DNA from: Magnetovibrio sp.
GTDB lineage: Bacteria > Pseudomonadota > Alphaproteobacteria > Rhodospirillales > Magnetovibrionaceae
Direction of reading: 5' to 3'
Length of the DNA stretch: 64,000 nt
Assembly (NCBI GenBank): GCA_028281525.1
Contig: JANQJR010000035.1
Span: 157,285 to 221,284 of the forward strand
This document shows, piece after piece, positions 39,995 to 49,620 of the stretch. Positions within the stretch are counted from its first letter, which is position 1, and each line of letters starts with the position of its first letter. The position numbers and the translations under genes were made by a program. The notes beneath the pieces are model-generated. The model was not told the origin of the DNA, ran no database searches, and saw only the letters and a program-made list of their open reading frames with translations.

Positions 39995-40024
39995 AAACCC
40001 CCGCATCCGAAGATGCGGGGGTTT
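39995..40024 (-). terminator. Intrinsic terminator after groEL
   Basis: AAACCCCCGCATC and GATGCGGGGGTTT form a perfect 13-bp stem around a CGAA tetraloop, followed on the minus strand by a T-run, 38 bases after the groEL stop. A similar CCCCGCA hairpin ends the cytochrome gene at 36536. Confidence 0.92.
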
Positions 40025-40061
40025 GCGTTCGAGCCTGAGCTCGGGCGTTTGACTGGCCGGC

Positions 40062-41729
<1,668 letters not shown>

Positions 41730-41790
41730 TCAATTCCTTACGTCTGATTGGCTTGAAACTGTACGGGGAGGGAAGAAGCGGCAAGACGCC

Positions 41791-42108
41791 TTACTTCTTC
41801 TTTTTGCCCTTGGGCGCAGCACCTTCGATCACGCCGAGGATGTCGCTCTCTTTCATGATGAGCAGGTCTTCGCCGTCGATCTTGACTTCGGTGCCGCCCC
41901 ATTTGCCGAACAGCACACGGTCGCCTGCCTTGAGTTCCAGGGCGACGACGGAGCCGTCATCACGGCGCACGCCGGTGCCGGCGGCGACGATCACGCCTTC
42001 GGACGGCTTTTCCTGGGCGGTGTCGGGGATGATGATGCCGCCTGCGGTCTTTTCTTCGGTTTCGACACGGCGCACGAGGACGCGGTCGTGGAGAGGCCGG
42101 AACTTCAT
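41791..42108 (-). CDS. groES: Co-chaperonin GroES
   Basis: A 105-aa GroES with the N-terminal [15 protein letters not shown], the mobile-loop region [20 protein letters not shown], and [31 protein letters not shown]. The extra C-terminal residues [10 protein letters not shown] are a basic extension beyond the usual end of about 96 aa. It is the first gene of the groESL operon, with a GGAGGATT ribosome site and an upstream CIRCE operator. Confidence 0.99.
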   Translation of the reverse strand: MKFRPLHDRVLVRRVETEEKTAGGIIIPDTAQEKPSEGVIVAAGTGVRRDDGSVVALELKAGDRVLFGKWGGTEVKIDGEDLLIMKESDILGVIEGAAPKGKKKK

Positions 42109-42168
42109 ATGTAAATCCTCCAGAAGTCCTTGAAAAACAGAATGATTGGGGAGATATCCACACGGGTG

Positions 42169-42195
42169 TTAGCACTCCCCCCAACCGAGTGCCAG
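42169..42195. promoter_or_regulatory. CIRCE operator of groESL
   Basis: TTAGCACTC, nine bases, then GAGTGCCAG matches the CIRCE inverted repeat (TTAGCACTC-N9-GAGTGCTAA) with two mismatches in the right arm. It lies about 60 bases upstream of groES and predicts repression of groESL by HrcA, with release on heat shock. hrcA is not in the window. Confidence 0.92.
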
Positions 42196-42291
42196 GGATT
42201 TAAGGGTGCTGGCCCCCTCCTGTCAACCGCGCGGACATGAATTTTTGAAAAAAGTGCGGGTTTTGGGCGTTTTTTGCCCTTAGGGCGCTCT

Positions 42292-43980
42292 TTAAGGGAC
42301 TTCAAACCCCGCCGCGTCCCACATGACCAGGAATTTGCCCCGGTAGGGCTGCACCGACAGCGGCTCCGGTTGAGGCGGAATTTCGCTCTTGCGCCGGGTG
42401 GCGATGATCATCCCGGTGGGGTTGGCGCGCGCCCAGGTTTCAGCGTCCTTGAAGGTCTGCATGGTGGTGAGCGGCTGGGTGAGCCGCCCTAAAAACTGGA
42501 ATTCGCCGTGGTACTTGCCGACGTAGGCCACCGGATGGCCTTGGTCCTGATGGGTTTTGACGCGCTCCGCCGCGGGCTCCAGATCATAGGCGAGGGTGAA
42601 CACCGGCTGGGCGCTCATGTGCAACATCACCACCGCAGTCGTGGCGGTCACGGCGATCAGGCGCACTTCGGACTTCGCGCCGTAGGTTTTGGTGAAAGCG
42701 GCCGCGAACGCCAGGATCGCGACGGGCACCATCCACAAGGGCTCCGCCACGTGGGTCCAGGCGGGCAGTGGGCGTTTCAACATCGGTTCGATCAGCGGCA
42801 GGGCATAGACGACCGCGATCACGATCACCGCCACCGCGCCCAACAGCAGCACCGGCACCCGATGGCGGGTGGTGGGTTGTGTATCCAGGTCCTGGCTTAG
42901 CAGGTAGGCCGCGAACAGCGCCAGCGCCGGAAATGCGGGCAGCAGGTAATGAGGTTGTTTGCCGCTGATGGCGGAGAAGATTAAGAACGCCGCACCCGTC
43001 CAGATCAGCAGCAATCGCACGCCGCCGTCAGACCAGGCGGCGCGCAGACCACGCTTTTCGATCCAGGCCTTGCGACCGCCGATGCCCCGCCACAGGCGTG
43101 GCCACAAGGTCCAGGGCAACAGCATCAACGGCAACACCCACACGAACCAATAAAACGGGCGGCGGTGCGCGAAGGATTTCACCATCCGGTCCGCGCTTTG
43201 CTTGATGAAGATGGCGTCGCGGTATTCCGCACCGCCCAGGATCGCCGCCGGAATGGCCCAGGCCAGGGTCACGCCCACGCCGACCAGCGCGGACAGCAGC
43301 AGGCCCGCGTACCATTTGCCCCAGCCGTTCTCGCCCCGGCCGCAAGACAGGGCCGGTCCCCAGATGGGGGCGAACAGGGCGGCGGGCAGGGTGTGTACCA
43401 GGATTGCCGGGCCCTTGGCCAGACCGCCGAGCCCCAGGCCCAGCCCGGCGATGATCATGCCGAGCCAGAAACCGTTCCCGCTGACGAATCCCTTCCACGC
43501 TTTGACATAGCCCCAGATCGCCACCACGGTGGCGAACGTGACGAGCATGTCGAACATGGTCATGGTGGAAAACACGGTCCAATAGAGCCCCGTGAGGACC
43601 ATCAATGGCGCGAGACCCGCGCGCATGGACATCGCTTCCGCGGAAGCTTCGGGCCACAATTCGCGCGCCAGCTTCGCGGTCAAGATCAGCACGCCCAGGC
43701 CGAACAGCGGCGCGATCAGGCGCGCCCAGGCTTCCGACACGCCGAACACGCCCCAGCCCAGGTTCATCAGCCAGAAATAAAACGGCGGTTTGTGGCTGTA
43801 CATTTCACCGTTCTTGGTGGGCACGATGAAATCGCCGTTGGACCACATTTCCCAGGCGACACTCACATAGCGAGTCTCGTCGATGGGCAGCAGCGGGCGT
43901 AAAATCAGCGCGGCGGCCATCAGGGCGCACCAGATCAGTGTCGTCAGCCAGACGTCAGCTTTGGAAGGTGAGGTGTTCAA
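42292..43980 (-). CDS. ArnT/PMT-like lipid-linked sugar transferase
   Basis: A 562-aa integral membrane glycosyltransferase. The first periplasmic loop has the DETRY motif seen in ArnT-type enzymes (PLLPIDETRYVSVAWEMW) and MYSHKPPFYFWLMNL; about 11 to 12 hydrophobic segments fill residues 10-440 before a soluble C-terminal part. It would move a sugar from an undecaprenyl-phosphate carrier to lipid A or another periplasmic acceptor. It is the last gene of a minus-strand set with the VTT protein (11-base gap) and a DPM1-like transferase, which supports a lipid-linked sugar donor. Arabinose is not proven. Confidence 0.85.
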   Translation of the reverse strand: MNTSPSKADVWLTTLIWCALMAAALILRPLLPIDETRYVSVAWEMWSNGDFIVPTKNGEMYSHKPPFYFWLMNLGWGVFGVSEAWARLIAPLFGLGVLILTAKLARELWPEASAEAMSMRAGLAPLMVLTGLYWTVFSTMTMFDMLVTFATVVAIWGYVKAWKGFVSGNGFWLGMIIAGLGLGLGGLAKGPAILVHTLPAALFAPIWGPALSCGRGENGWGKWYAGLLLSALVGVGVTLAWAIPAAILGGAEYRDAIFIKQSADRMVKSFAHRRPFYWFVWVLPLMLLPWTLWPRLWRGIGGRKAWIEKRGLRAAWSDGGVRLLLIWTGAAFLIFSAISGKQPHYLLPAFPALALFAAYLLSQDLDTQPTTRHRVPVLLLGAVAVIVIAVVYALPLIEPMLKRPLPAWTHVAEPLWMVPVAILAFAAAFTKTYGAKSEVRLIAVTATTAVVMLHMSAQPVFTLAYDLEPAAERVKTHQDQGHPVAYVGKYHGEFQFLGRLTQPLTTMQTFKDAETWARANPTGMIIATRRKSEIPPQPEPLSVQPYRGKFLVMWDAAGFEVP

Positions 43981-43991
43981 AGGGAGGTCGC

Positions 43992-44714
43992 CTATTTACC
44001 GTTATTGTCTTGTTCGCCGTCTTCGCCCAGTTCGGCATCGATGCGGCGTCCGATCGATTTTCCGTGGCGAAACGTGCGGTAAAGATATACGCCCAGCAGC
44101 GCGGACGCCACGAACAAAACAACACTTAATGTAATACGAAATTCCGGATCGACGGCAACGCCACTGCCCAGCAGCGCGAAAACCAGAGTTTGCGGAAAAT
44201 ATCCCAAAGCGGAACCCGCAAAAAACGGCGCACCGCGCACGCTGGACACGCCTGCGGCCAGATTGGTTGCGACATTGGAGCCAAGGGGCAGCATGCGGAC
44301 CAGCAGCGTCATGGAAAATGTGTTGTCATGGAGGAAGTCGTCCACCCGTTTCACGCGGTTGGACAGGCGCTTTTGGATCGAACTGCGGGCAATGAGGCGG
44401 GCATAATAGAATGCGGCGATACAGCCCAAAACCGTGCCCAGCAATGCCAATCCGACGCCCACCAGCAATCCAAACGCATAGCCCGCCAGACCGCTGACCA
44501 CTTGGCGCGGCAGGCCAACGCTGGTGGCCAAAGCGGCCAGGCCGACAAACAGCAACTCGCCGGTCAGGCCCTGGCCTTTGATGTGGGTGTCGATCCAATC
44601 GTTGGTCAGAACACGACCAAGATCCTGTGTTTCCCACAGATAGAGTGCTGCGGCGATGGTCGCCATCACGGCGACCCCGCGCAAGATTCGACTGGGGTTC
44701 AACATCCGGCGCAT
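43992..44714 (-). CDS. TVP38/TMEM64-family (VTT) membrane protein
   Basis: A 240-aa membrane protein with the VTT/DedA-like core: a first helix at about residues 12-30, then GLPRQVVSGLAGYAFG, AFYYARLIAR, and LLVRMLPLGSNVATNLAAGVSSV with FFAGSALGYFPQTLVFALLGSG. DedA and related VTT proteins have been shown to move phospholipids or undecaprenyl phosphate. Here it sits 4 bases after a DPM1-like gene and 11 bases before an ArnT-like gene, so recycling or flipping of the lipid carrier is a reasonable inference. Confidence 0.85.
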   Translation of the reverse strand: MRRMLNPSRILRGVAVMATIAAALYLWETQDLGRVLTNDWIDTHIKGQGLTGELLFVGLAALATSVGLPRQVVSGLAGYAFGLLVGVGLALLGTVLGCIAAFYYARLIARSSIQKRLSNRVKRVDDFLHDNTFSMTLLVRMLPLGSNVATNLAAGVSSVRGAPFFAGSALGYFPQTLVFALLGSGVAVDPEFRITLSVVLFVASALLGVYLYRTFRHGKSIGRRIDAELGEDGEQDNNGK

Positions 44715-44718
44715 AGGC

Positions 44719-45645
44719 CTATTTGTGCTCCGATTGACGCGCGTCTTGCTCCACGTGCGATTGACGCACGTCTTGCTCCACGCGCGATTGACGCGCGTCT
44801 TGCTCCACGTGCGATTGACGCACGATGGACACGTCGGGTTTCGAGCCCCGCGCCTTGAGCCACATTACGCCCAGCAAATCACGGATCGCCACCGACAGGC
44901 GGTCCCACATGCCATATTTGGAGACACCGCGTTCGCGGTGGCGGTGGTTGACCTCGACCGACACCACTTGACCGCCGCGCCGGATCATCAGCGCGGGCAG
45001 GTAGCGGTGCATGTGATCGAAGCGTGGCATATCAAGAAACGCTTCACGGGTGAAGACTTTGAGGCCGCACCCCGTATCTGGCGTGGCGTCGCCCAACAGT
45101 CGCTGACGGATGCCGTTGGCGAGCTTGGACTGGAATCGTTTCCACTTGGTGTCCTTGCGTTTGGCGCGCCATCCCGCGACCAACAGATAGTTCGGGTCCG
45201 GCGCATCCTTCAGCTTGGAGAGCAGGGTCGGAATGTCGGCGGGATCGTTCTGGCCGTCTCCGTCGAGCGTGGCGATGAAGGTTCCCCGCGCGTGTTTGAC
45301 GCCCGTCGCCACGGCGGCGCTCTGGCCGCAGGCGGTGGCGTGACGGTAGATGCTGAGACGCGGTTGTTCCGCGGCCATTTCGTCGAGTTTGGCGGCGGTG
45401 TCGTCGAGCGAGCCGTCGTTCACGTAGACGATTTCGTAATCGGCCCGTTCTTCACCGTACATGGCGTCCAGCGCCGCCGAGATTTCCTCGACCAACGGGC
45501 GGATGTTTTCGCTTTCGTTGTGTACGGGCACAACCACGGTGATTTCATAAGGCTGGCGGGTGTCAGAGGGCACGGGTTTGGTGGCCTTAACGGTTTCAAA
45601 CACTGCGAATCCGCGCCAAAGGCGCGCGCGGGACGCTTTGTACAC
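44719..45645 (-). CDS. DPM1/ArnC-like GT2 glycosyltransferase with repeat tail
   Basis: A 308-aa family-2 glycosyltransferase with the donor-binding VVVPVHNESENI, the DxD-like LDGDGQNDPADIP, and TGCGLKVFTREAFLDMPRFDHMHRYLPAL, as in polyprenyl-phosphate mannosyl or arabinosyl transferases. There are no C-terminal membrane helices. The last 35 residues repeat RQS(H/R)VEQD(A/V) three times, encoded by 27-bp DNA repeats. The first gene of a set with the VTT and ArnT-like proteins; it would make the lipid-linked sugar in the cytosol. The start at 45645 is uncertain; later starts fit too. Confidence 0.88.
   Translation of the reverse strand: MYKASRARLWRGFAVFETVKATKPVPSDTRQPYEITVVVPVHNESENIRPLVEEISAALDAMYGEERADYEIVYVNDGSLDDTAAKLDEMAAEQPRLSIYRHATACGQSAAVATGVKHARGTFIATLDGDGQNDPADIPTLLSKLKDAPDPNYLLVAGWRAKRKDTKWKRFQSKLANGIRQRLLGDATPDTGCGLKVFTREAFLDMPRFDHMHRYLPALMIRRGGQVVSVEVNHRHRERGVSKYGMWDRLSVAIRDLLGVMWLKARGSKPDVSIVRQSHVEQDARQSRVEQDVRQSHVEQDARQSEHK
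44731..44823. repeat. Tandem 27-bp repeats at the glycosyltransferase 3' end
   Basis: Three full units (44731-44757, 44758-44784, 44785-44811) and a partial fourth, CGATTGACGC(G/A)CGTCTTGCTC plus CACG(T/C)G. The variable bases alternate, so units 1 and 3 match each other and unit 2 differs. They are in frame and code for RQSxVEQDx repeats, which could vary in number between strains. Confidence 0.92.
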
Positions 45646-45755
45646 GCTCTCAGGTGTGGTGGAAAGAGTTGATGGTGGGAAACGGTCGAAAAAGGCCTGT
45701 TTTTCGCGCTTAGGAAGAATTCTTTCTTGGCCTTTGGCGCAAACTGTTTATCCTA

Positions 45756-45782
45756 CGAACATATGATACGTACTATGTTTCG
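45756..45782. promoter_or_regulatory. Inverted repeat upstream of the diguanylate cyclase gene
   Basis: CGAACATA and TATGTTTCG flank TGATACGTAC, forming an imperfect dyad about 45-70 bases before the GTG start of the GGDEF gene. The region is AT-rich and lies between divergent genes, so it may be a promoter with an operator. Confidence 0.35.
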
Positions 45783-45826
45783 TTAAATACGGCGAAAGCG
45801 GGGTAAACGGGCGAAACGGGAGCACC

Positions 45827-46876
45827 GTGCACGATTCATTCGAACAAGCACTGGATTATGCGCGCAATGCGCTGGAGCAAATGGTGGCGCACAACGTGCC
45901 CGCCACGCCGAACAATTTTATGGTGTGGTATACCCACGCTTCGGGGCGGGAACCGGATTTGTCGCGTATGATCTCGATCCTGGAAGACAACAACCAAGAC
46001 TTTACCGAGTTGGTCAACGGCGATCTGTACATGAAGTTCTTCACCACCGAGGTGGAGGGCCAGACCCTGCATGAAACCACCAACCGTATCGAAGAGGAAT
46101 TGCAGCGCATTCTAAGCTATGTCGGCAATGCCGGCGACGACGCGGCGAAGTACGGTGAGACGCTGGCCAGCGCGAAAGGCGATCTCCTTGGCGCGACGGA
46201 TATGTCGGGCCTGAAAAGCGCGGTGACGAAATTGGTCACCGACACCCGCAAGATGGAAGAGATCAACCAGGCCTTGGAATCCCAACTCGCGGAATCCACC
46301 GATGAAATCGGTCAGCTGCGCGACGACCTGGAAGACATGCGCCGGGAAGCTTTGACCGATGCGCTCACCGGCATCGCCAACCGCAAGTTGTTCGATATGG
46401 AGCTGCGCCGCCATGCGCGCGATGCGATGGAAGCCGGCGAACCCCTGAGCCTCCTGATGCTCGACATCGATCATTTCAAGACATTCAACGACACATATGG
46501 TCACCAGACGGGGGACGAGGTGTTGAAGCTGTTGGCCAACACCATGGGCAAAGCGGTCAAGGGCGATGATATTCCGGCGCGCTACGGCGGTGAGGAATTC
46601 GCCGTGATTCTGCCGCTGACCGATTTGGACGGCGCGGTGCATGTGGCCGAAAACATCCGCCACCGTATTACGAACAAGAAACTGGTCAACCGCGCCACGG
46701 ATCAGGATCTGGGACGTATCACGGTGTCTATCGGTGCGGCGCTGTTCGAATTCGGCGAACCGTTGGGCGAACTGATCAAACGCGCCGACCAAGCGCTCTA
46801 TATGGCCAAGGGGAAAGGCCGCGACCGCGTCGTCAGCCAGGCCGATCTGCAAAGCACGGAACTTGCGTTCGATTGA
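45827..46876 (+). CDS. Diguanylate cyclase, GGEEF type
   Basis: A 349-aa soluble protein. The N-terminal 160 residues are helical (similar to the DUF/GGDEF-linked sensor-less N-domains) with a coiled coil at about 130-165. The GGDEF domain at about 175-335 has LTDALTGIANRK, LDIDHFKTFNDTYGHQ and the active ARYGGEEFAVILP motif. The inhibitory RxxD site before it reads KGDD, so classical product inhibition may be weak. It makes cyclic di-GMP. The gene uses a GTG start with a GGGAGC ribosome site; no ATG fits better. Confidence 0.92.
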   Translation: MHDSFEQALDYARNALEQMVAHNVPATPNNFMVWYTHASGREPDLSRMISILEDNNQDFTELVNGDLYMKFFTTEVEGQTLHETTNRIEEELQRILSYVGNAGDDAAKYGETLASAKGDLLGATDMSGLKSAVTKLVTDTRKMEEINQALESQLAESTDEIGQLRDDLEDMRREALTDALTGIANRKLFDMELRRHARDAMEAGEPLSLLMLDIDHFKTFNDTYGHQTGDEVLKLLANTMGKAVKGDDIPARYGGEEFAVILPLTDLDGAVHVAENIRHRITNKKLVNRATDQDLGRITVSIGAALFEFGEPLGELIKRADQALYMAKGKGRDRVVSQADLQSTELAFD

Positions 46877-46911
46877 TGGGGATCAGAATGCATGATTGTG
46901 CTGCGTTTGGC

Positions 46912-46925
46912 GGTTTGCGCAAACC
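46912..46925. repeat. Perfect 14-bp palindrome downstream of the GGDEF gene
   Basis: GGTTTGCGCAAACC is a perfect dyad without loop about 35 bases after the diguanylate cyclase stop. It may be an operator for the ClC-type channel gene downstream (start 47054) or a part of a larger weak hairpin. Confidence 0.3.
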
Positions 46926-47053
46926 CAACACACCAGAATCGTGATTTTTGCCCTAAGCGCTCTGGCGTAAATCATTTTCTTTCTTTAGTATCAAGGTATT
47001 GATCGCCTCACTCGGACGATTGAAAGTGGCCCCTCGCGTTTCGAGACTTCCCC

Positions 47054-48826
47054 ATGACGGGTTCGTTCCTTTCCATGTCCAAAATACTGAACGTCTTGCG
47101 CAACCTGCTGCGCAACGACCAGTTGATCTTGGCGCTGCTGTCAGTGTTCGTCGGATTGGTCGGCGGCGCGATGGTGATCGCATTGCGCGAGGGCATTCTC
47201 TTTTTCCAGTCCAATTTTTACGGTGCGCCGGGAGAGCGACTCTACGACACCGTTGCCGCGCTGCCGTGGTGGCAGGTCCTGTTGGTGCCAACCTTGGGCG
47301 GTTTGGCGGTGGGTGTGTTGTTGCGTGTCATGCCGCACGGGCGCAGCCAAGGCGTCGCCGACGTGATCGAGGCCAGCGCGCTTAAAGGCGGGCGCATGTC
47401 GTTGACCACCGGGCTGCGCGCGGCGGTGATCAACGCCCTGTCCATCGGCTGCGGCGCTTCGGTGGGCCGCGAAGGGCCGGCGGTGCATTTGGGTGCGTCC
47501 TTGGCCGGCTGGATCGCGAAACGTTTGCACTTGACCCGGTCCTTGTCGCGCACGCTGTTGGGGTGCGGCGTCGCAGCGGCGGTGGCGGGGTCGTTCAATG
47601 CGCCGATCGCAGGTGCGCTGTTCGCCAGTGAAGTGGTGATCGGGCATTACGCCTTAAAAGCCTTCGCGCCGGTGGTGGTCGCTTCGGTCACCGGTACCGC
47701 GGTCTCGCGGGCTTACTACGGGGATTTTCCGGCGTTCGTCCTGCCGCCGCACGAAATTTCGTCGTATTGGGAATTTCCGGCCTTCGTCATCTTGGGCGTT
47801 CTCGCCGGGCTGGCCGCCAGCGTTCTGATGCGCGCGATCTTCGTCGCCCAGGACGCCTCGCAAAAGATGCGGGTGCCCGCTTGGACGCGCCCCGCTGTCG
47901 GCGGTTTTTTGGTCGGTTTGATTGCGCTCTTCCTACCCCAGGTCATGGGGGTTGGTTACGGCATCACCGACGATGCGCTCAGTGATCAGGTCGCTTTGTG
48001 GCTGCTGATTGCGGTGCTGGTGGGCAAGATCGTGGCGACGGCGGTCAGCCTCGGCTTCGGCTTCGGCGGCGGAATTTTTTCGCCGTCCCTGGTGGTGGGC
48101 GCGATGCTGGGCAGCGCGTTCGGCCTGATCGCCACGGGGTTTGCGCCGCAACTGCACACCGGCACCGGCGGCTACACCTTGATTGGCATGGGGGCGGTGG
48201 CGGCGGCAACGCTGGGCGCACCGATCTCCACCACCTTGATCGTGTTCGAAATGACCGGCGATTACGAACTGACCATGGGTTTGATGTTGGCGGTGGTGGT
48301 GTCCACCGGGATCACCCGCCATATTTCCAAGAACAGCTTCTTCGGTCTGCAACTCGAACAGCGTGGCCTGGACTTGAAGGGCGGTTTCGAACGTGCGCTG
48401 CTGCGTGCGAACCGGGTCTGCGACGTCATGGAAGAGAACGCCGAACTGGTCAGCCAGGACATGCCCTTGTCGCAACTGCGCACCTGTTTGCAGGACTCCA
48501 AATCGGGCGAATTGTTTGTGGTCGATGATGATGGGCGGCTCATCGGCACCATCACCCTGGCCGATTTGAGCGAAACCGCGTTCGACCCGGCAATGGACCT
48601 GTTGATCAACGCCGCCGACGTGGCGCGGCGCAAGCCGCCGGTCCTCAAGTGCACCGATCACCTGGAAGACGCGTTGAAAAAGATGCGTGATTCGGGCGAA
48701 GGCCTGATCGCCGTGGTCGATAATTTGGAGAACCGCAAGTTCCTGGGCGCGGTGGAGGAAAAGCACGTCATGGCCGCCTACAACCGCGCTCTTTTGCGGG
48801 TCCGCCACGAAGAACGCGACGTCTGA
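47054..48826 (+). CDS. ClC-type chloride channel/transporter with CBS pair
   Basis: A 590-aa membrane protein. The ClC core has the gating Glu in SVGREGPAVHLGA (Glu140), the selectivity segment GFGFGGGIFSPSLVVGA, and MGAVAAATLGAPISTTLIVFEMTGDY. Residues 450-590 hold two CBS domains (VCDVMEENAELVSQDMPLSQL; FDPAMDLLIN to DHLEDALKKMRDSGEGLIAVVD), which often bind adenine nucleotides. It moves Cl- or other anions, possibly coupled to H+. Start choice is 47054 or 47075. It converges on the BLUF gene. Confidence 0.92.
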   Translation: MTGSFLSMSKILNVLRNLLRNDQLILALLSVFVGLVGGAMVIALREGILFFQSNFYGAPGERLYDTVAALPWWQVLLVPTLGGLAVGVLLRVMPHGRSQGVADVIEASALKGGRMSLTTGLRAAVINALSIGCGASVGREGPAVHLGASLAGWIAKRLHLTRSLSRTLLGCGVAAAVAGSFNAPIAGALFASEVVIGHYALKAFAPVVVASVTGTAVSRAYYGDFPAFVLPPHEISSYWEFPAFVILGVLAGLAASVLMRAIFVAQDASQKMRVPAWTRPAVGGFLVGLIALFLPQVMGVGYGITDDALSDQVALWLLIAVLVGKIVATAVSLGFGFGGGIFSPSLVVGAMLGSAFGLIATGFAPQLHTGTGGYTLIGMGAVAAATLGAPISTTLIVFEMTGDYELTMGLMLAVVVSTGITRHISKNSFFGLQLEQRGLDLKGGFERALLRANRVCDVMEENAELVSQDMPLSQLRTCLQDSKSGELFVVDDDGRLIGTITLADLSETAFDPAMDLLINAADVARRKPPVLKCTDHLEDALKKMRDSGEGLIAVVDNLENRKFLGAVEEKHVMAAYNRALLRVRHEERDV

Positions 48827-48886
48827 GCGCCCGGGAAGACGATTGGCTGCACACCGAAGGCCTTGGAGCTCGCCAGGGTGGGGGGA

Positions 48887-49318
48887 TTATTGGTCTAGAA
48901 TACGATCGATGATTTCAGAAAAAATAGACCCGATATACGCATCCGGGCGCTGAAGGTATGTTTTGAAATCGGAGATCGTCCGGATATCGAAGCTTCCGCC
49001 GATGGACCTGAAGTCATTTTCATCCATGACGGCGTAAGCCATGGCCCATTGGCTGAAATATCGGTTGTCGACATCCTCATCGATGAGAATCTCAATGTTT
49101 TCGTGCCTGTTGTCTTTTGATATTTTTGAAAATAAGTCCTGAATGTCCGATTTTCGGCCTTCTAAGACTTGCACGAATTCGCCGTCGGAGAAAAACAAAA
49201 CCCCGGTAATGTTCAAGGTGGAGTTGTTGCGGCGACATACGTCCAGGATGTCTTCAATGTCTTTTTTTGTCAGGCCAGGCTTGGCCGATGAAGCATAAAT
49301 AATGCGATGGATCATCAT
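48887..49318 (-). CDS. Short BLUF blue-light photoreceptor
   Basis: A 143-aa single BLUF domain with the flavin-switch residues in place: Tyr8, Asn32, Gln50 and Trp91 match AppA Tyr21, Asn45, Gln63 and Trp104 by spacing (YASSAKP, NITGVLFFSDGEFVQVLEG, SQWAMAY). Short BLUF proteins act through partner proteins, since no output domain is attached. The 40-residue tail is helical. Divergent from the UvrD-type helicase gene by 302 bases. Target unknown; light control of cyclic di-GMP is one possibility given GGDEF genes in the window. Confidence 0.93.
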   Translation of the reverse strand: MMIHRIIYASSAKPGLTKKDIEDILDVCRRNNSTLNITGVLFFSDGEFVQVLEGRKSDIQDLFSKISKDNRHENIEILIDEDVDNRYFSQWAMAYAVMDENDFRSIGGSFDIRTISDFKTYLQRPDAYIGSIFSEIIDRILDQ

Positions 49319-49620
49319 ATCCTCTCTCGTGACGTCCCATGCATACGTTTAACACTGTACATGCATTTGACCTGAACGGCGCAATCCTGGCGGCACACGC
49401 ATCAACATGATTCAAAGCCATTTTATATGATGAACTAACGCAGCGCACTCCGATATTCAATCTTGTGCGTGTCGGTGCATGCGGAATTGCTATGATTGGG
49501 GCGTACAGGCGGTCTTGTCCGCGAAAAGCCAACGTTCAAAAGCGCGGATGCGCTTCGAAGCCGCAACCGCATCATGTCTCTTTATCTTTTCGCCGTGTAC
49601 ACCCGTGCTATATATCCCCC
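49319..49620. other. Divergent intergenic region BLUF / UvrD-type helicase
   Basis: A 302-base region between divergent genes. The frame of the helicase is open upstream to 49465 but lacks helicase-like sequence there, so it is taken as non-coding. I see no clear palindrome; promoters for both genes should be present. Confidence 0.4.

Noticed and set aside
44731..44823. CRISPR array
   Set aside because: Repeats are contiguous 27-bp coding units with no spacers and lie inside a glycosyltransferase frame.
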